DNA from: Symbiodinium natans
Lineage: Eukaryota > Sar > Dinophyceae > Suessiales > Symbiodiniaceae
Direction: 5' to 3'
DNA: 64,000 bases
Assembly: GCA_905221605.1 (NCBI GenBank)
Contig: CAJNDS010002461.1
Span: 1 to 64,000, forward strand
A program made the translations under genes and the position numbers. The notes below the pieces were generated by a model. It ran no database searches, was not told where the DNA came from, and saw nothing but the letters and a program-made list of their open reading frames with translations. Below are positions 42,232-51,467 of the stretch, in pieces (the first letter of the stretch is position 1; the number at the start of each line of letters is the position of its first letter).

Positions 42232-42558
42232 TTTGTTCAAGGCAAGTAGCCGTCTCCTGGTCCGAGTCCACATCATTGGCGAGAGACGAGTCCATGCCGC
42301 AGTCTTCGTCGTTCAGATGATGGTCCAGCTCAATGCCGCACTCTTCCATGAACTCCAGGCAATGCTCCTTGGTCACACCCTTGCCCACACCCCACTCCTC
42401 CATGCACTCGCAGGTGTTCTCCAGCTCGTCCCACCACAGGCCCTCTCCACTGTAGTTATCATCGTGGTGCTCCGATGTGATGCCCCAGTAGACGATGCCC
42501 CTCTGTGTGTCCACGGCCGGACGACCGGAGAGTCTGTGGTTCTCCTTTGGCAGCTTGC
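42232..42558 (-). CDS. Long exon, acidic protein
   Basis: Begins after acceptor GAGCCCAG. The frame contains GKLPKENHRLSGRPAVD, TQRGIVYWGITSEHHDDNY, WWDELENTCECMEEWGVG and IELDHHLNDEDCGMDSS. It is strongly acidic and Trp/Cys-containing, with no hit to a family I know. The 3' border is not clear; the frame stays open to 42077, but the last part is AT-rich, repeat-like and unlikely to be coding. It is the longest open exon in the 39-53 kb block. Confidence 0.55.
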
Positions 42559-42681
42559 CTGGGCTCTTGTGAACGAACCTAACCAAGTTACCATGCGTAG
42601 GGCTATGTAGCACTTGATATAGTGTGCTTGCTACGCTGACCATTTTCCCTAAACCCTAAACCCTAAACCCTAAAGCCCTAC

Positions 42682-42767
42682 AAGAGCCCAGTTGCACTGC
42701 TTCTTCTTCAGGTGCACCAGCCGCTTCAGCCCTGCCAGGTTGCCAGTCTTCCCAAACATATACCTTA
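42682..42767 (-). CDS. Exon bordered by a TIR element
   Basis: 86 nt encoding RYMFGKTGNLAGLKRLVH and LKKKQCNWAL. Its acceptor AG is the last two bases of the TIR element at 42768-42889 (CTCCAAG). The donor side is CTT-GTAGGG. Confidence 0.6.
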
Positions 42768-42889
42768 CTTGGAGCTTCGTGGTACTTATTGACCAATTCT
42801 GAGTGTACTTATAACCCACTTATAAGCCCCTTACATGCCCTCATATGGTTACAAGTACAGCTGCAAGTACAGTTTTAGTTGCCTCCAAG
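42768..42889. mobile_element. TIR element, family 1 (introner-like), copy 1
   Basis: Starts CTTGGAG and ends CTCCAAG. It contains GTGGTACTTATTGACC and internal ACTTATAAC/GTTACAAGT-type complementarity. Read on the minus strand, its end provides the acceptor of the exon at 42682-42767. Confidence 0.6.
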
Positions 42890-43135
42890 TACCGGCTCCG
42901 AGATCAGGAAATTTAGGTGCCCTATAGAAAGCCCTCAAGTGAGGGGATTCGGCCACTCCCTAACAGTCGTTCAAAGGGATTCCATGGGGAGCGGGGGGGT
43001 GTTTCTAGCAGATGCCGAACTCCCGATACTCCAACTACCAAAAGCCAGTAGCCCTAAACCCTACAGTAAACCCCAAACCCTAAACCCTCAACTACCAAAA
43101 GCCAGTAAGACTTCAGCACGAATACCTGGCCCGCA

Positions 43136-43190
43136 GCATCCGCAGCTGGGGCAAAGAGTCCGCCAGGAACCCAAAGGGATCCTGCTGGTT
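43136..43190 (-). CDS. Exon, unknown protein
   Basis: Reads NQQDPFGFLADSLPQLRM with a donor at GGCCAG-GTATTC and an AAG acceptor. The stretch QDPFGF is repeated next to the exon at 43336-43408, suggesting a local exon duplication. Confidence 0.45.
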
Positions 43191-43335
43191 CTTCGTAACT
43201 TCGTAGGGAATTGAGGTACCCCATATACTCCCTTAAAGGGGAACCCTAAACCCTAGGCCCTAGACCCTAAACCCAAACCCTACACGGCCCCTAAGTCCCT
43301 CATTCGCTACTAAGAGAACCCAAAGGGATCCTGAC

Positions 43336-43408
43336 CCCCGATAGCCGCATCGGTCTCAAACTCGAGGAGGCTTCCTGGGCACGCACTCAAGGCCTTCACC
43401 AGCATCTC
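43336..43408 (-). CDS. Exon, unknown protein
   Basis: 73 nt between acceptor GCCCAG and donor GGGG-GTCAGG, encoding EMLVKALSACPGSLLEFETD and AAIG. Flanked on the right by a TTTAGGG array. Confidence 0.55.
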
Positions 43409-43422
43409 CTGGGCGTTTGTTG

Positions 43423-43565
43423 TTTAGGGTTTAGGGTTTAGGGTTTAGGGTGTAGGGTGTAGGGTGTAGGGTGTAGGTTTTAGGGTTTAGGGTTTAGGGT
43501 TTAGGGTTTAGGGGTTAGGGGTTAGGGGTTTGGGGTTTGGGGTTTGGGGTTTGGGGTTTGGGGGG
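43423..43565 (+). repeat. TTTAGGG array with variants
   Basis: Canonical heptamers, then runs of variants: GTGTAGG four times, GGGTTAG twice and GGTTTGG five times, ending in a G run. Blocks of identical variants show local amplification. Confidence 0.95.
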
Positions 43566-43675
43566 GGGGGGGGGGGGGAAAGGGGGTTGGTAATTGTTGT
43601 TAAACATAGTTGGGGTACCATCTGAATTGACGCAGGGCCAACTACTGTGCAACTATATGATTATGCTCAGGGTAT

Positions 43676-43741
43676 GGGGTTTAGGGTTTAGGGTTTAGGG
43701 TTTAGGGTTTAGGGTTTAGGGTTTAGGGTTTAGGGCTCAGG
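43676..43741 (+). repeat. TTTAGGG array
   Basis: About nine perfect heptamers immediately left of the 43757-43839 exon. Confidence 0.95.
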
Positions 43742-43756
43742 GTTTGAAACGCGAAC

Positions 43757-43839
43757 CCAGTCTCGAAGTTGCGGCCGTGAAAAAGGCAGCCTCGGCAACG
43801 GAAGGACTCGAGCGGCGGCTTGGCCACCCTCCCAAAGAG
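43757..43839 (-). CDS. Exon with CxxC pair, unknown protein
   Basis: An 83-nt island flanked by TTTAGGG arrays on both sides. It encodes LFGRVAKPPLESFRCRGCLF and then HGRNFETG before a donor-like ACTGG-GTTCGC. The acceptor lies directly in telomeric repeat (CCCTAAG). The CRGC pair could bind metal. Other frames are not protein-like. Confidence 0.6.
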
Positions 43840-43841
43840 CT

Positions 43842-44039
43842 TAGGGTTTAGGGTTTAGGGTTTCGGGTTTCGGGTTTAGGGTTTCGGGTTTCGGGTTTAG
43901 GGTTTAGAGTTTAGGGTTTGGTTTAGGGTTTAGGGTTTAGGGTTTAGAGTTTAGGGTTTGGTTTAGGGTTTAGGGTTTAGGGTTTAGGGTTTAGGGTTTA
44001 GGGTTTAGGGTTTAGGGTTTAGGGTTTAGGGTTTAGGGT
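43842..44039 (+). repeat. TTTAGGG array with TTTCGGG and TTTAGAG variants
   Basis: About 28 heptamers; the left part alternates TTTAGGG and TTTCGGG in a higher-order pattern, and TTTAGAG-TTTAGGG-TTTGG appears twice. Confidence 0.95.
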
Positions 44040-44320
44040 CTAGAGGGTCACTGTTCTAGCATTCATTCCAGGCTCAAAAAAAACCCACCCGCCCAAAGAA
44101 TCCCATAACATTAAGAAAATAAACGGTTGTCATCTTCCCCAGAGTACCTACCCAACTCGGACACGTTTTCCACTGAACCTTCCACCGACGAACAATAGGG
44201 TCAGATTAGGGGAGGGGACGGGGTGAGGATAGGGGGTGAGAGGGGGGGAGAGAGGGGGGGGAGGGGAGGGGGGGGCGGGAGGGGAGGGGGTGAGGGGGGA
44301 AGGGGGGGAGGGGGGGGAGG

Positions 44321-44811
44321 GGCCGAAATCGGCCGAACACTGGGGGGACCAGTGTTCGTGGCTTTTCGGCCAAGCCGAAATCGGCCGAACACTGGGGGGA
44401 CCAGTGTTCGTGGCTTTTCGGCCAGGCCGAAATCGGCCGAACACTGGGGGGACCAGTGTTCGTGGCTTTTCGGCCGTGGCCGAAAACGGCCGAACACTGG
44501 GGGGGACCAGTGTTCGTGGCTTTTCGGCCAGGCCGAAATCGCCCGAACACTGGGGGGATCAGTGTTCGTGGCTTTTCGGCCAGGCCGAAAGCGGCCGAAC
44601 ACTGGGGGGACCAGTGTTCGTGGCTTTTCGGCCGTGGCCGAAATCGGCCGAACACTGGGGGGACCAGTGTTCGTGGCTTTTCGGCCAGGCCGAAATCGGC
44701 CGAACACTGGGGGGACCAGTGTTCGTGGCTTTTCGGCCGTGGCCGAAATCGGCCGAACACTGGGGGGACCAGTGTTCGTGGCTTTTCGGCCGTGGCCGAA
44801 ATCGGCCGAAG
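44321..44811 (+). repeat. Nine-copy palindromic 52-bp array
   Basis: Each unit has GGCCGAAA at one end and TTTTCGGCC at the other, and inside it the hairpin GAACACTGG-GGGGA-CCAGTGTTC. Linkers alternate between AGGCC and GTGGCC types. Frames through it repeat FVAFRPGRNRPNTGGTS and are artefacts of the repeat. Confidence 0.95.
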
Positions 44812-44837
44812 GTTTAAATATATATAAGAAAGAGAGG

Positions 44838-44905
44838 GTTTAGGGTTTAGGGTTTAGGGTTTAGGGTTTAGGGTTTAGGGTTTAGGGTTTAGGGTTTAGG
44901 GTTTA
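44838..44905 (+). repeat. TTTAGGG array
   Basis: Nine or ten perfect heptamers between the palindromic array and the exon at 44910-44976. Confidence 0.95.
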
Positions 44906-44909
44906 AAGG

Positions 44910-44976
44910 GCTCTTCGGCCTCAGAAAGTTGGCCACCGAGGCGGCCGAGTGGAAGCCGCCCTGCAGCGTCACTTTC
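44910..44976 (-). CDS. Exon, unknown protein
   Basis: Begins after acceptor CAGCCCAG; one frame reads KVTLQGGFHSAASVANFLRP. The end is near the TTTAGGG array. A second frame is also open, so the phase is not certain. Confidence 0.45.
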
Positions 44977-45087
44977 CTGGGCTGCTGCTCGAAAACTTGA
45001 AATAGAAGTTATCATGCCGGTGGATATGTACAGACGTGGACACACACACAGAGGTCGCAATGTATGTACATATGCACATATAAGTAT

Positions 45088-45182
45088 ATATACATGTACA
45101 CACATATATATATATATGGTATATATGGTAATATGGTACATATATATATATATATATATGGTATATATATATATGTATGGTA
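45088..45182. repeat. TATA-rich simple repeat
   Basis: (TA)n with ATGGTATATATGG units, ending in a C run. Confidence 0.9.
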
Positions 45183-45301
45183 CACCCCCCCCCCCGGTAC
45201 CTAGGTCTCCATTTGTTCCCGGCCTCAGATAAGTTGCCTCTTGGAGGGTTTAGGGTTTCGGGCTAGGCTTCACTGCCAGATGCCATGATGTTCGTTTGAG
45301 T

Positions 45302-46036
45302 GAAAGTGCTGTACTGTCCCAAAAAAAACCAATCCCAGAAGCCGAAAATGCCGCACTGTCCCTCAAAACCTAAAACACCAATTCTGGTGGCCTATACAGA
45401 CAGGCCCTCTTCCAAAGACTGGTTTTTAGGGACAGTACAGCACTTTGAAGGTCTAAGGTGCTGAAAGTGCTGTACTATCCCTAAAAAACCTAAAAAGCCA
45501 ATTCTGGTGGCCCATACAGCCAGGCCCTCTTCCAAAGATTGGCTTTTTAGGGACGGCACAGCACTTTCAGCGCCTCAGGCCTTCAAAGTGCTGTACTGTC
45601 CCTAAAAAACCAATCCCAGAAGCCCAAAATGCCGTACTGTCCCTAAAGAAAAATAAAAAAACCAATTCTGGTGGCCTGTACAGACAGGCCATCTTCCAAA
45701 GATTGGTTTCTGTTGGGACAGTACAGCACTTTGAAGGTCTAAGGTGCTGAAAGTGCTGGACTGTCCCTAAAAAACCAATCTTTTCGGGGCCTACCTGATA
45801 GGCCTCCAGTATTTTTTTTTAGGATTTTAAGGGACAGTACGGCACTTTCTGCTTCTGGGATTAGATTTTTAGGGACAGTACAGCACTTTGAAGGCCTGAG
45901 GTACTGAAAGTGCTGTACTGTCCCTAAAAAACCAATCTTTTCGTGAGGGCCTGTCTGCACAGGCCACCAGAATTGATTTTCAGGTTTTTTAGGGACAGTG
46001 CGGCATTTGCGGCTTCTGGGATTGGTTTTTTTAGGG
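45302..46036. repeat. Five-copy fold-back array
   Basis: Five units of 100-155 bp, each beginning AAAGTGCTGTACTGTCCCTA and ending with its reverse complement (TAGGGACAGTACAGCACTTT), separated by AAGGTCTAAGGTGCTG-like linkers. Inner sequence also folds (AGACAGGCC/GGCCTGTCT). The fifth copy runs into G-rich sequence and the assembly gap. Confidence 0.9.
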
Positions 46037-46056
46037 GGGGTGGGGTGGGGGGGGGG

Positions 46057-46156
46057 NNNNNNNNNNNNNNNNNNNNNNNNNNNNNNNNNNNNNNNNNNNN
46101 NNNNNNNNNNNNNNNNNNNNNNNNNNNNNNNNNNNNNNNNNNNNNNNNNNNNNNNN
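46057..46156. other. Assembly gap (100 N)
   Basis: Exactly 100 N, a conventional scaffold gap of unknown true length, at the edge of the fold-back array. Confidence 0.99.
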
Positions 46157-46227
46157 CACCCCCAAGCCGCTGATGCCACTGATGCTGTTGCGTGCGCGCG
46201 CACGCAGAGGATTATATGTAGGGTTTC

Positions 46228-46806
46228 GGCTGTCGCTTCCTGTTCTTTCTTCTCTTCTGCTTCCTGTTCATTTGTTTTCTTCTTACTTGTATTCTTCTTT
46301 GTTTTTATTCTTTTTATTCCTCTTCTTTCTCTTCTTCTTCTTCTTCTTATTTTCTTCCTCTTGTTATTATTCTTTCTTTTCTGTTATTCTTCTTCTTTTT
46401 ATTCTTCTTTCTTTAATTATTCTTCTGCTTATTCTTCTTTATTTTCTTCTTCTTTTCATTCTTCTTTATTTTAATCTTCTTATGTGTATTCTTCTTCTTT
46501 TCTTCATATTCTTATTTCTCTTATTCTTCTTTTTCTTCATTTACCCTTTCTTCTTGTTATTATTATTTCTTTTCTTTTCGTCTTCTTCTTTTTCTTATTC
46601 TTTATGTCTTCCTTTTCTTCCTTTACCCTTTATTCTCGTTATCATTCTTTCTCTTCTTTTCTTCTTCTTCTATTTATTATTCTTTCTTTTCTTCTACTTC
46701 TGTTTCTACTTCTGTCTCTTCTTCTTCCTCTTCTTCTTCTTCTTTCTTTTCTTCTTGTTTCTTTTCTTATTCTTGTTCTTCTTCTTTCTCTTCTTCTTAT
46801 TTTTTC
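46228..46806 (+). repeat. TTCTT pyrimidine tract
   Basis: About 580 bp of T and C with TTCTTC units. Long Phe/Leu/Ser frames on the plus strand are artefacts. Confidence 0.95.
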
Positions 46807-47242
46807 CAACCCCTAAACCCAAACCCGAGTTTCAGTTTTCAGACGGCCAGGCCGGCCCGTGCCGCAAGGCCTGTAGATATATGCATAGAAAAATGAATAA
46901 ATAAATATATATATATATATAACCATATTTGTATATATGTATGTAAAGGGACAATGAAGAATATGCATAACATAAGTTGCATACGCGCTACTAGGGCAAG
47001 TAACTTCGTTGGGTTCCTCAACAGCAACCCGGCGTCTTCAGGCTACAGGAGGAGCCGGCTGGGAAGGCAGCTGTTAGCTTTCCTTGGTAGCCCAGTAACC
47101 ATATGGGGGTTAGGGGACACCTAATGTAGACCCCCAAATAGCAGGATCCTCTTGGAATACCCCCATATGCAAGAATAAGGTTACCCCTTTTAAAAAAGGG
47201 GGGGATGGGGGGAGGGGCAAAAAGGGGCACCACTAAACCGAC

Positions 47243-47388
47243 CGAGTTTCCGAAGAGGTCCGGAGCCCGCAGGCTCCTGCGAAGCTCGTGCTTGGTGCCG
47301 AACACCGGGTCGCCGGAGCCGGGGAAGTTGTCGATGCGCAGAACCCTGAGCCGATTCGCCAAGGAGTCGGAGATTGCGCGCAGGATGC
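47243..47388 (-). CDS. Exon, unknown protein
   Basis: A 146-nt minus-strand exon after acceptor ACTGAG, ending at donor ACTCG-GTCGGT. It reads ILRAISDSLANRLRVLRID, NFPGSGDPVFGTKHELR and RSLRAPDLFGNS. Strongly protein-like; no family recognised. SDSLANRLRVL resembles ADSLPQLRML in the exon at 43136-43190, so repeated domains in one gene are possible. Confidence 0.6.
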
Positions 47389-47871
47389 CTCAGTTGCTGA
47401 GTTCATAAGCCCCCCCAAAAGTGCACACTTTCAGTATGGGAGATTCTAGTATCCCAACAAGTGTAAAGTGTACTCATTCAGCTACTAAGATGCCGGCCGA
47501 GCGCTCGGGCGATTCCTCTTCCTGCCTATACTGAACTTGGAGCCCTAGCAGAAATTGTTAGTTTTTGGCTGTTTCTTAGGAACTAGAGTACCCAAAAACC
47601 AAAAACATTTCCAGGTATCCCTAAACTGCCACTTCTCATGGACGACGAGGTTGGGGTAGACTGGCCCTCGGAGCTGGAAGTGCTCCTAGGTTGACACTTA
47701 AACCCCTGTGAAAAAAAGAATTCCTGCATAGCTTCCCCCAACTAATGTTGCGGTTAAGCCCGAATGCGGACAAAATGCGAATTTATCCAACACCCTTTAA
47801 CCTAAAACCCTACGCTCTCAACCCTAAACTGAACCCTTAGCCTAGGGTCGCCTAAAACCCTACACCCAGAG

Positions 47872-47966
47872 AGCCCAATACTCCTTTTTTAAGGAACACA
47901 CCCTAAATTATAAAGGGACCCTTAATCTGATTTCAGGAATGTTCCTCAATTAAGGGGTATTGGGCT
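47872..47966. mobile_element. TIR element, family 3
   Basis: AGCCCAATACTCCTTTTTTA at one end and TAAGGGGTATTGGGCT at the other, with GGAAC/GTTCC inside. 95 bp, no coding capacity. Lies in an intron-like interval. Confidence 0.65.
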
Positions 47967-47981
47967 GTTTGGGCACTCTCA

Positions 47982-48056
47982 ACCCTAAACCCTAAACCCT
48001 AAACCCTAAACCCTAAACCCTAAACCCTAAACCCTAAACCCTAAACCCTAAACCCT
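47982..48056 (-). repeat. CCCTAAA array
   Basis: About ten heptamers immediately left of the 48054-48156 exon; a TTTAGGG array lies immediately right. On the minus strand the intron after the exon begins GTTTAGGG and the one before ends CCCTAAACCCAG. Confidence 0.95.
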
Positions 48057-48156
48057 CGTCCTAGGTTCGCAAGTGCTTGCCGCGGCCCGCAGCTCCGAGA
48101 GGGCACGCTTCTCACTCTCGGCTAGGTCGACTCGGGCTTTCTTATCTTTCTGCCAC
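48054..48156 (-). CDS. Exon between opposed telomeric arrays, helical protein
   Basis: A 103-nt island encoding WQKDKKARVDLAESEKRALS and ELRAAASTCEP, a likely coiled-coil or helical segment. The acceptor CCCAG and donor (AGG-GTTTAGGG) both lie at the junction with telomeric heptamers, so here the repeat itself seems to supply splice-site bases. Confidence 0.6.
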
Positions 48157-48159
48157 CTG

Positions 48160-48264
48160 GGTTTAGGGTTTAGGGTTTAGGGTTTAGGGTTTAGGGTTTA
48201 GGGTTTAGGGTTTAGGGTTTAGGGTTTAGGGTTTAGGGTTTAGGGTTTAGGGTTTAGGGTTTCG
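48160..48264 (+). repeat. TTTAGGG array
   Basis: About 15 perfect heptamers right of the exon. Confidence 0.95.
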
Positions 48265-48715
48265 CGCTTGAGGCCTAGGCTGTGGGCTTTGGGGTTGATC
48301 TTGGGTCTTTCTGGAGAAGCTGCTTGGTTCCCCCCCCCCCCCCCCCCCACCCCAAAACTAATAAAACACATGGTAATGTTACCCCTGTCGCCGGCGGGGG
48401 GCTCCTATCACACTGTGGCATGGTGTGGTGGATTTGGTTTTTGGGCTTGGTGTTTAGGGGTTTGGGGTGGAGGTTCCCCCCTCCCCCCCCCTCTGGGCGT
48501 GAGTGTGGTTGGTTTTTGGGGTTACGGGCTTAAGGTGGTAGGCATTTTGAGGAATCCAAGGCTTCAAGATTCGCTCTTTTAGCGGATGGTGTTCGGGGTT
48601 TACCCGTTTTTAAAAATAAACCCTAAACCTAACCCTGGACCCTGAACCCTGAACCCTAAAGTTAGGGAGTAGGCAGTCGGGGTTTAACCGGTCTGATCTG
48701 GCACTCCCCTCTTAC

Positions 48716-48746
48716 CCCCCTGTGGTGGTGGCATGGGGGAGGTGTA
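48716..48746 (-). CDS. Mini-exon bordered by a TIR element
   Basis: 31 nt between the end of TIR copy 2 (CATCCAAG) and a good donor (GGGG-GTAAGA). It encodes a Pro-rich peptide (YTSPMPPPQG in one phase). Confidence 0.4.
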
Positions 48747-48878
48747 CTTGGATGTTCTGGTACTCATTAACGCGCAATTAATAACTGTACTTCAACTGTA
48801 CTTCTAACCATATTAGGGCACTTCAGGGGCTTATAAATGAGTCATAAGTACGGCTAATGAGTACCATGAACCTCCAAG
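48747..48878. mobile_element. TIR element, family 1, copy 2
   Basis: 132 bp. Left end CTTGGATGTTCTGGTACTCA, right end TGAGTACCATGAACCTCCAAG-type, an imperfect inverted pair of about 22 bp. Abuts the mini-exon at 48716-48746. Confidence 0.7.
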
Positions 48879-49211
48879 TGGTGCTTTTGGTTTAGAGCTC
48901 GGCCGTTACTTTAGGGTTTTGAGGTTTAGGGTTTCAGGGCCTTAGGGCTTAGAGGGCTTCAGGGATTGTTGGTAGTTTCATGTAAGGCTCAGTGTTTTTA
49001 CGCAAGGTTTTTGGGCTTAGGGCTTGAGGGCTTTGCTTCTAGGCGTTAACCCTAGCCCAAACCCGTTTCAAGGGCCTTCAGGCCCTCAGACCGCACCTCC
49101 CCTACTGGACCACGCTGAGGGCGGCAGACGCGCCCGACAGCTGACCGTGTATAAACCCTAAACCCTAAACCCTGAACCCTGAACCCCAAACCCTGAACCC
49201 TAAACGGCCAC

Positions 49212-49297
49212 CTGTTCATCCGCTTCTCCTCCTCGTCGGGGTCAATCCAGTTGCACCGCACGTAGGTTCCCTCCACGTGCATCAAGCCCTTCAGCTC
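49212..49297 (-). CDS. Exon, unknown protein
   Basis: 86 nt between acceptor GAGCCCAG and donor AACAG-GTGGCC. It reads ELKGLMHVEGTYVRCNWI and DPDEEEKRMNR. CCCTAAA tracts flank both sides. Clearly protein-like; family not recognised. Confidence 0.65.
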
Positions 49298-49410
49298 CTG
49301 GGCTCAACCCTAAACCCTAAACCCTAACCCTAAACCCTAAACCCTAAACCCTAAACCCTAAACTCCCGAAACCCTAAACCCCAAAACAACCCTAAACCCT
49401 CAACCCTAAG

Positions 49411-49514
49411 CTTGGAATGTTCCCCCTTATACGAACAGTCCTTACTAGGGATTCTGGTACCCCCCCTGGTATAATCCCTGCTAAGGACTGTTAGTATAAG
49501 GGTGAACATCCCAA
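49411..49514. mobile_element. TIR element, family 2, copy 1
   Basis: 104 bp beginning TTGGAATGTTCCCCCTTATA and ending TATAAGGGTGAACATCCCAA, with a long inner match (AACAGTCCTTA / TAAGGACTGTT). Flanked by CCCTAAA repeats on both sides. Confidence 0.75.
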
Positions 49515-49821
49515 CCCTAAACCCTAAACCCGAGACCCGAAACCCTAAACCCTGAACCCCAAACCCTAAACCCTAAACCCAAACCCCAAACCCTAAACCC
49601 TAAACCCTAACCGAAGCCACAGACCTGGGCATAAAAAGGGTACCTTTATGTCCCTGAATTAAGGACATGTACCTCTCAAGTCATGTTAGGCATCCTTCGT
49701 ATGGTTTTTTACGGTTTAATCCGTACTTCAGGGGTGTTGGGCTCTTTGGGTACCTCGTTCGGCGTCGCTGTGTATTCTGAGGCGACCTAACCCTCTTAAA
49801 ATACAAAAAAGAAAAAAGTAC

Positions 49822-49898
49822 CTGAGGGTGCCAGAATCCTTCTGGGCAGTATGCTCTCCGAAATCGAAGTCACGGTCGTCGTCGACGAGATATGACGC
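49822..49898 (-). CDS. Exon, acidic protein
   Basis: 77 nt between acceptor TTCCCAG and donor CTCAG-GTACTT. It encodes ASYLVDDDRDFDFGEHTAQK and DSGTL. Good borders and composition. Confidence 0.6.
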
Positions 49899-50054
49899 CT
49901 GGGAACTTCAGTGTGCTAAGGGTCCAGGCTTTGGGGTTTAGGGTTTGGGGTTTGGGGTTTAGGGCTTGGGGTTGAGGGGTTTAGGGTTTAGGGTTTAGGG
50001 CTTGGGGTTTAGGGTTGAGGGTCTAGGGTTTTGAGTTTAGGGTTTTGGGGTTGG

Positions 50055-50121
50055 AGGGCCGCTTGGTAGAACGGCGTGAGCCCCAATCCCTCAATCATCC
50101 ACATGCTGCAATGCCGATCCT
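50055..50121 (-). CDS. Exon, unknown protein
   Basis: Reads EDRHCSMWMIEGLGLTPFYQ and AALQP after a GGGTAG acceptor. Flanked by TTTAGGG-type sequence. The 3' border is unclear. Confidence 0.5.
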
Positions 50122-50241
50122 CTACCCAAAACCCAAACCAAAAACTCTACACCAGCGTGCATAGGGTTCAGGATTGAGGGTGTAGGGTTTAGGGTTTCGG
50201 GTTTAGGGTTTATAGTTTAGGGTTTAGGGTTCAGGGAATAG

Positions 50242-50318
50242 GGGCCTAACATGGAGATGCGGGAATCTGCCCAAGGCATGGCACCTGAGTTTCTTCTTCG
50301 GGTGCAGGCCTTACGGCT
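50242..50318 (+). CDS. Possible plus-strand exon
   Basis: The ATG frame MEMRESAQGMAPEFLLRVQA ends LRLR at a potential donor (CTCAGG-GTAGC). It forms a good amphipathic helix. The minus strand is also open here but Arg-rich, so strand is uncertain. Confidence 0.3.
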
Positions 50319-50405
50319 CAGGGTAGCTTGAAGCTTTGGAGCCCTAAACCCTAAACCCCAAACCCCAAACCCTAAACCCTACACCCCAAACCCTAAACCC
50401 TAAAC

Positions 50406-50503
50406 CCCAAGGGTCTCCTGGTCGCTCTCTTCCTCGTCGTCCTCCTCGTCCTCCTCCTCCTTCTCCTCCTCCTCGTCCCGCCCACTGGGAGTGGGATCCA
50501 TGG
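50406..50503 (-). CDS. Exon with acidic low-complexity run
   Basis: Starts CCATGGATCC after a TTCAG acceptor. The ATG frame reads MDPTPSGRDEEEEK followed by Glu/Asp-rich sequence and SDQETLG, up to GTTTAGGG. It might be a first coding exon because of the ATG in CCATGG context. Confidence 0.45.
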
Positions 50504-50614
50504 CTGAACAGCAGCACAAGACTAAGGCGCTCCCTAAACCCTAGTAACCCTAAAACCTAAAACCCTAAACCCTTAAACCTGCTCCCTCGACCCTGAAACC
50601 CGAAACCCTGAAAC

Positions 50615-50683
50615 CCTCTCCGGTTCTCGGCAATGCTTGGGGCCCACATCTGGCACGCGCAACGGCGAAAGTAGGGGGTTCAT
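50615..50683 (-). CDS. Possible exon, unknown protein
   Basis: The ATG frame MNPLLSPLRVPDVGPKHCRE ends PER at a donor-like AGAGG-GTTTCA. Flanked by CCCTAAA-type sequence. Confidence 0.35.
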
Positions 50684-51249
50684 GGCTTAGGGGTTTTAAC
50701 CAGTCCAGGAACCCTAAACCCCAAACCCTAAACCCTAAACCCCAAATCCTAAAGCCTAAACCCCAAACCCTAAACTCTAAACCCTAAACCCTGAACATCT
50801 CAAAAGCCAAGCCTGTGAAGAAGACCTTGCGGAGCCTGGGAGGCTCCCTCGCCCCCCCCCGCGCGAATCTACGGTATGCGTGGATCAGGGCTCAGGTTTC
50901 AGAGCTGCAGGCTTAGAACACAGGGTTCAGGGTTCAGGGTTCAGGGTTTAGGGTTCAGGGTTTAGGGTTTAGGGTTTCGGTCTAGCACCACTTTGCGTGA
51001 ATGATAGCTTTTTTGCTCCCAGGCTACAACACAACCTTAAACCCTAAACCCTAAACCCTAAGCCCTCAACCGCTTACCTTGGGGCCCCTGCTAGATGCTG
51101 TTCCCTTCCGGCCTCAGACCTTCTGACACCAGGATGTGCTTCACTTCCTGCCTCGAAAAATTCAGTCAGGGCCCCGAACGGCGGGTTTAGGGTTTAGGGT
51201 TTAGGGTTTAGGCTCTAGGGTTTAGAGCTTCGGGTTGAGGGTTTAGGGG

Positions 51250-51352
51250 GGGCCTTCTTGCACAAGGCCCTGAGCCCCTGAATTCTCAACTCTGTACCCT
51301 CCGCCAACACCTTCAACAGCATCCTCACTGCTAGGTTTTGTGTCCTGCTCTT
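51250..51352 (-). CDS. Exon starting at a TIR element end
   Basis: The acceptor is the CTCCAAG end of TIR copy 3. The frame reads KSRTQNLAVRMLLKVLAEGT and ELRIQGLRALCKKA, a typical solenoid-like helical sequence. A donor may lie at 51297 (GAGG-GTACAG), which would shorten the exon to 55 nt. Confidence 0.6.
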
Positions 51353-51467
51353 CTTGGAGGATCATGGTACTTATCACCCAGTTCAACCCCTTAAGTGGCC
51401 TAACATGGTGATAGTTGGCTGATAAGTGCAGCTATCATTGGGTTAATAAGTACCATGAACCTCCAAG
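51353..51467. mobile_element. TIR element, family 1, copy 3
   Basis: 115 bp; starts CTTGGAGGATCATGGTACTT and ends AAGTACCATGAACCTCCAAG, an almost perfect 20-bp inverted repeat. Read on the minus strand, GAG-GTTCAT gives a donor for the mini-exon at 51461-51489 and CTCCAAG gives the acceptor for the exon at 51250-51352. Confidence 0.8.

Noticed and set aside
44321-44811. CRISPR-like array
   Set aside because: Nine regular units, but spacers are not unique and each unit is a nested palindrome; no cas genes, and the DNA is eukaryotic.
44201-44843. Repetitive protein ORFs (FVAFRPGRNRPNTGG, MFGRFRPGRKATNTG)
   Set aside because: Both strands and several frames are open because the palindromic unit length changes frame; no evidence of translation.
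46173-46904. 243-codon Phe/Leu/Ser ORF that looks like a membrane protein
   Set aside because: It is the translation of a TTCTT pyrimidine tract; the apparent hydrophobicity is a by-product of T-rich codons.
43423-48264. A true chromosome end
   Set aside because: TTTAGGG and CCCTAAA tracts alternate in orientation many times with unique sequence on both sides, so they are interstitial.
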